Under the pieces are notes generated by a model that had not been told where the DNA came from, ran no database searches, and saw nothing but the letters and a program-made list of their open reading frames with translations. A program made the position numbers and the translations under genes. From NCBI GenBank assembly GCA_001275005.1, contig JWZX01001789.1, positions 1 through 12,889 of the forward strand: a DNA stretch of 12,889 bases, read 5' to 3'. Of this stretch, positions 12,468 through 12,889 are shown in pieces. How positions within the stretch are numbered: the first letter of the stretch is position 1; each line of letters begins with the position of its first letter. This DNA is from Chrysochromulina tobinii (lineage: Eukaryota; Haptophyta; Prymnesiales; Chrysochromulinaceae).

Positions 12468-12889
12468 ATGTGCCGTGCAGGCAAGCGTGTGGTCGTTCCG
12501 CCCGCTCGCTTCGGTGACTTCGTCGACGACAGCGGCGACGACGAAGACGCGATGCCTGCAGCTGGTGCGATCGAGGGCGTGGTCCACCACGCCAAGAACC
12601 GCCGCATCGGCGGCGCAAGTATCAGCGCGCACGCGCGCGCACACTTCCAGAACGGCGTCGTCGACAAGGCGCCCCTCAAGAAGAAGAAAGGCAAGGTGGA
12701 GCCCGGCAAGCGCGTCATCGCCGAGTGGCTGCCCATCAAGGGCGCGCCCTTGTGCGTGACACGGCGGAGCGCTGCGGGTAAGCCTGGTACGCCAATCTAC
12801 CACATCGACGAGAAGGCCATCAACAAGTTCTCACTCGCACAGTCCTACGCGCAGCGGACCAGCACCGGAGCACCTAAGGAAGGCGCCAT
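12468..12889 (+). CDS. Unrecognised basic/acidic protein, 3' partial
   Basis: The ATG at 12468 has a favourable AAGAAATG context. The frame stays open for 140 codons to the right edge. Visible features: GKRVVVPPARFGDFV at the start, an acidic stretch DDSGDDEDA at about residues 19-27, a Lys-rich KAPLKKKKGKVEPGKR patch at about 67-82 that could be a nuclear signal, and EWLPIKGAPLCVT followed by PGTPIYHIDEKAINKFSLA. The codon choice is strongly C/G-ending in this frame, as in the other genes. A good donor-like GGGTAAGC occurs at about 12777-12784, but coding seems to continue through it. The PPARFGDF-type motif is seen in some chromatin and retroelement proteins, which is too weak to assign a function. 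No signal peptide. Confidence 0.6.
   Translation, partial: MCRAGKRVVVPPARFGDFVDDSGDDEDAMPAAGAIEGVVHHAKNRRIGGASISAHARAHFQNGVVDKAPLKKKKGKVEPGKRVIAEWLPIKGAPLCVTRRSAAGKPGTPIYHIDEKAINKFSLAQSYAQRTSTGAPKEGA

Noticed and set aside
12360-12803. 147-codon minus-strand frame at the right edge
   Set aside because: The plus frame from ATG 12468 has better third-position GC bias and protein-like composition, and it stays open to the edge. Not fully excluded.

Overview
This window looks like nuclear DNA from a GC-rich unicellular alga, most likely a haptophyte or a similar chromist. That placement is an inference. The supports are: two introns with good GT-AG borders; a homologue of a plant endomembrane protein (DUF7906/SPOT1 type); a piece of eukaryotic Argonaute; plant-type PTM/DIR17-like Tudor domains; long Ala/Ser/Pro low-complexity tracts and AGC/CTG microsatellites; and no bacterial operon signals. 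I found no tRNA, rRNA or CRISPR array.

Left part (1-6255). A minus-strand gene (1-1752, running off the left edge) encodes a membrane protein with a HET-like module that carries an RRM-like insertion. An 82-base intron (40-121) splits the third HET-like motif. After about 750 bases without a convincing gene comes a minus-strand radical-SAM gene (2504-3469) of clearly bacterial type. It lies between two direct copies (A, 1938-2042; B, 3594-3719) of a roughly 105-125-base element. Divergent from it, a plus-strand gene (3737-4891 joined to 5403-5933) encodes a prolyl-4-hydroxylase-like 2OG-Fe(II) oxygenase. A phase-0 intron joins it to an exon with two Tudor domains and a basic, NLS-like tail. 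The convergent spacer 5934-6255 is AT-richer and holds two hairpins.

Middle (6256-8580). An apparently intronless minus-strand gene encodes a 774-residue type I membrane protein of the plant DUF7906 family.

Right part (8581-12467). This is a nest of gene fragments. Two nearly identical tandem units of about 541-549 bases (R1 8992-9532, R2 9533-10081) each fuse the last 43 codons of an Argonaute PIWI domain to the C-terminal part of an unknown small protein, called X here. An inverted copy (R3, 10597-10828), identical by eye to the matching part of R1, carries X with its own N-terminus. R3 abuts, and has probably truncated, a minus-strand 2OG-oxygenase-like gene (10829-12014) that also needs two compensating frameshifts. 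The repeat order could give long double-stranded RNA if read through.

Right edge (12468-12889). A plus-strand open frame with no stop in the window starts just downstream of a strong hairpin. It encodes a basic/acidic protein that I do not recognise.

The genes do not form a pathway. The most notable items are the HET/RRM membrane protein, the oxygenase-Tudor fusion, the bacterial-type radical-SAM gene between direct repeats, and the recent Argonaute-containing duplication nest.
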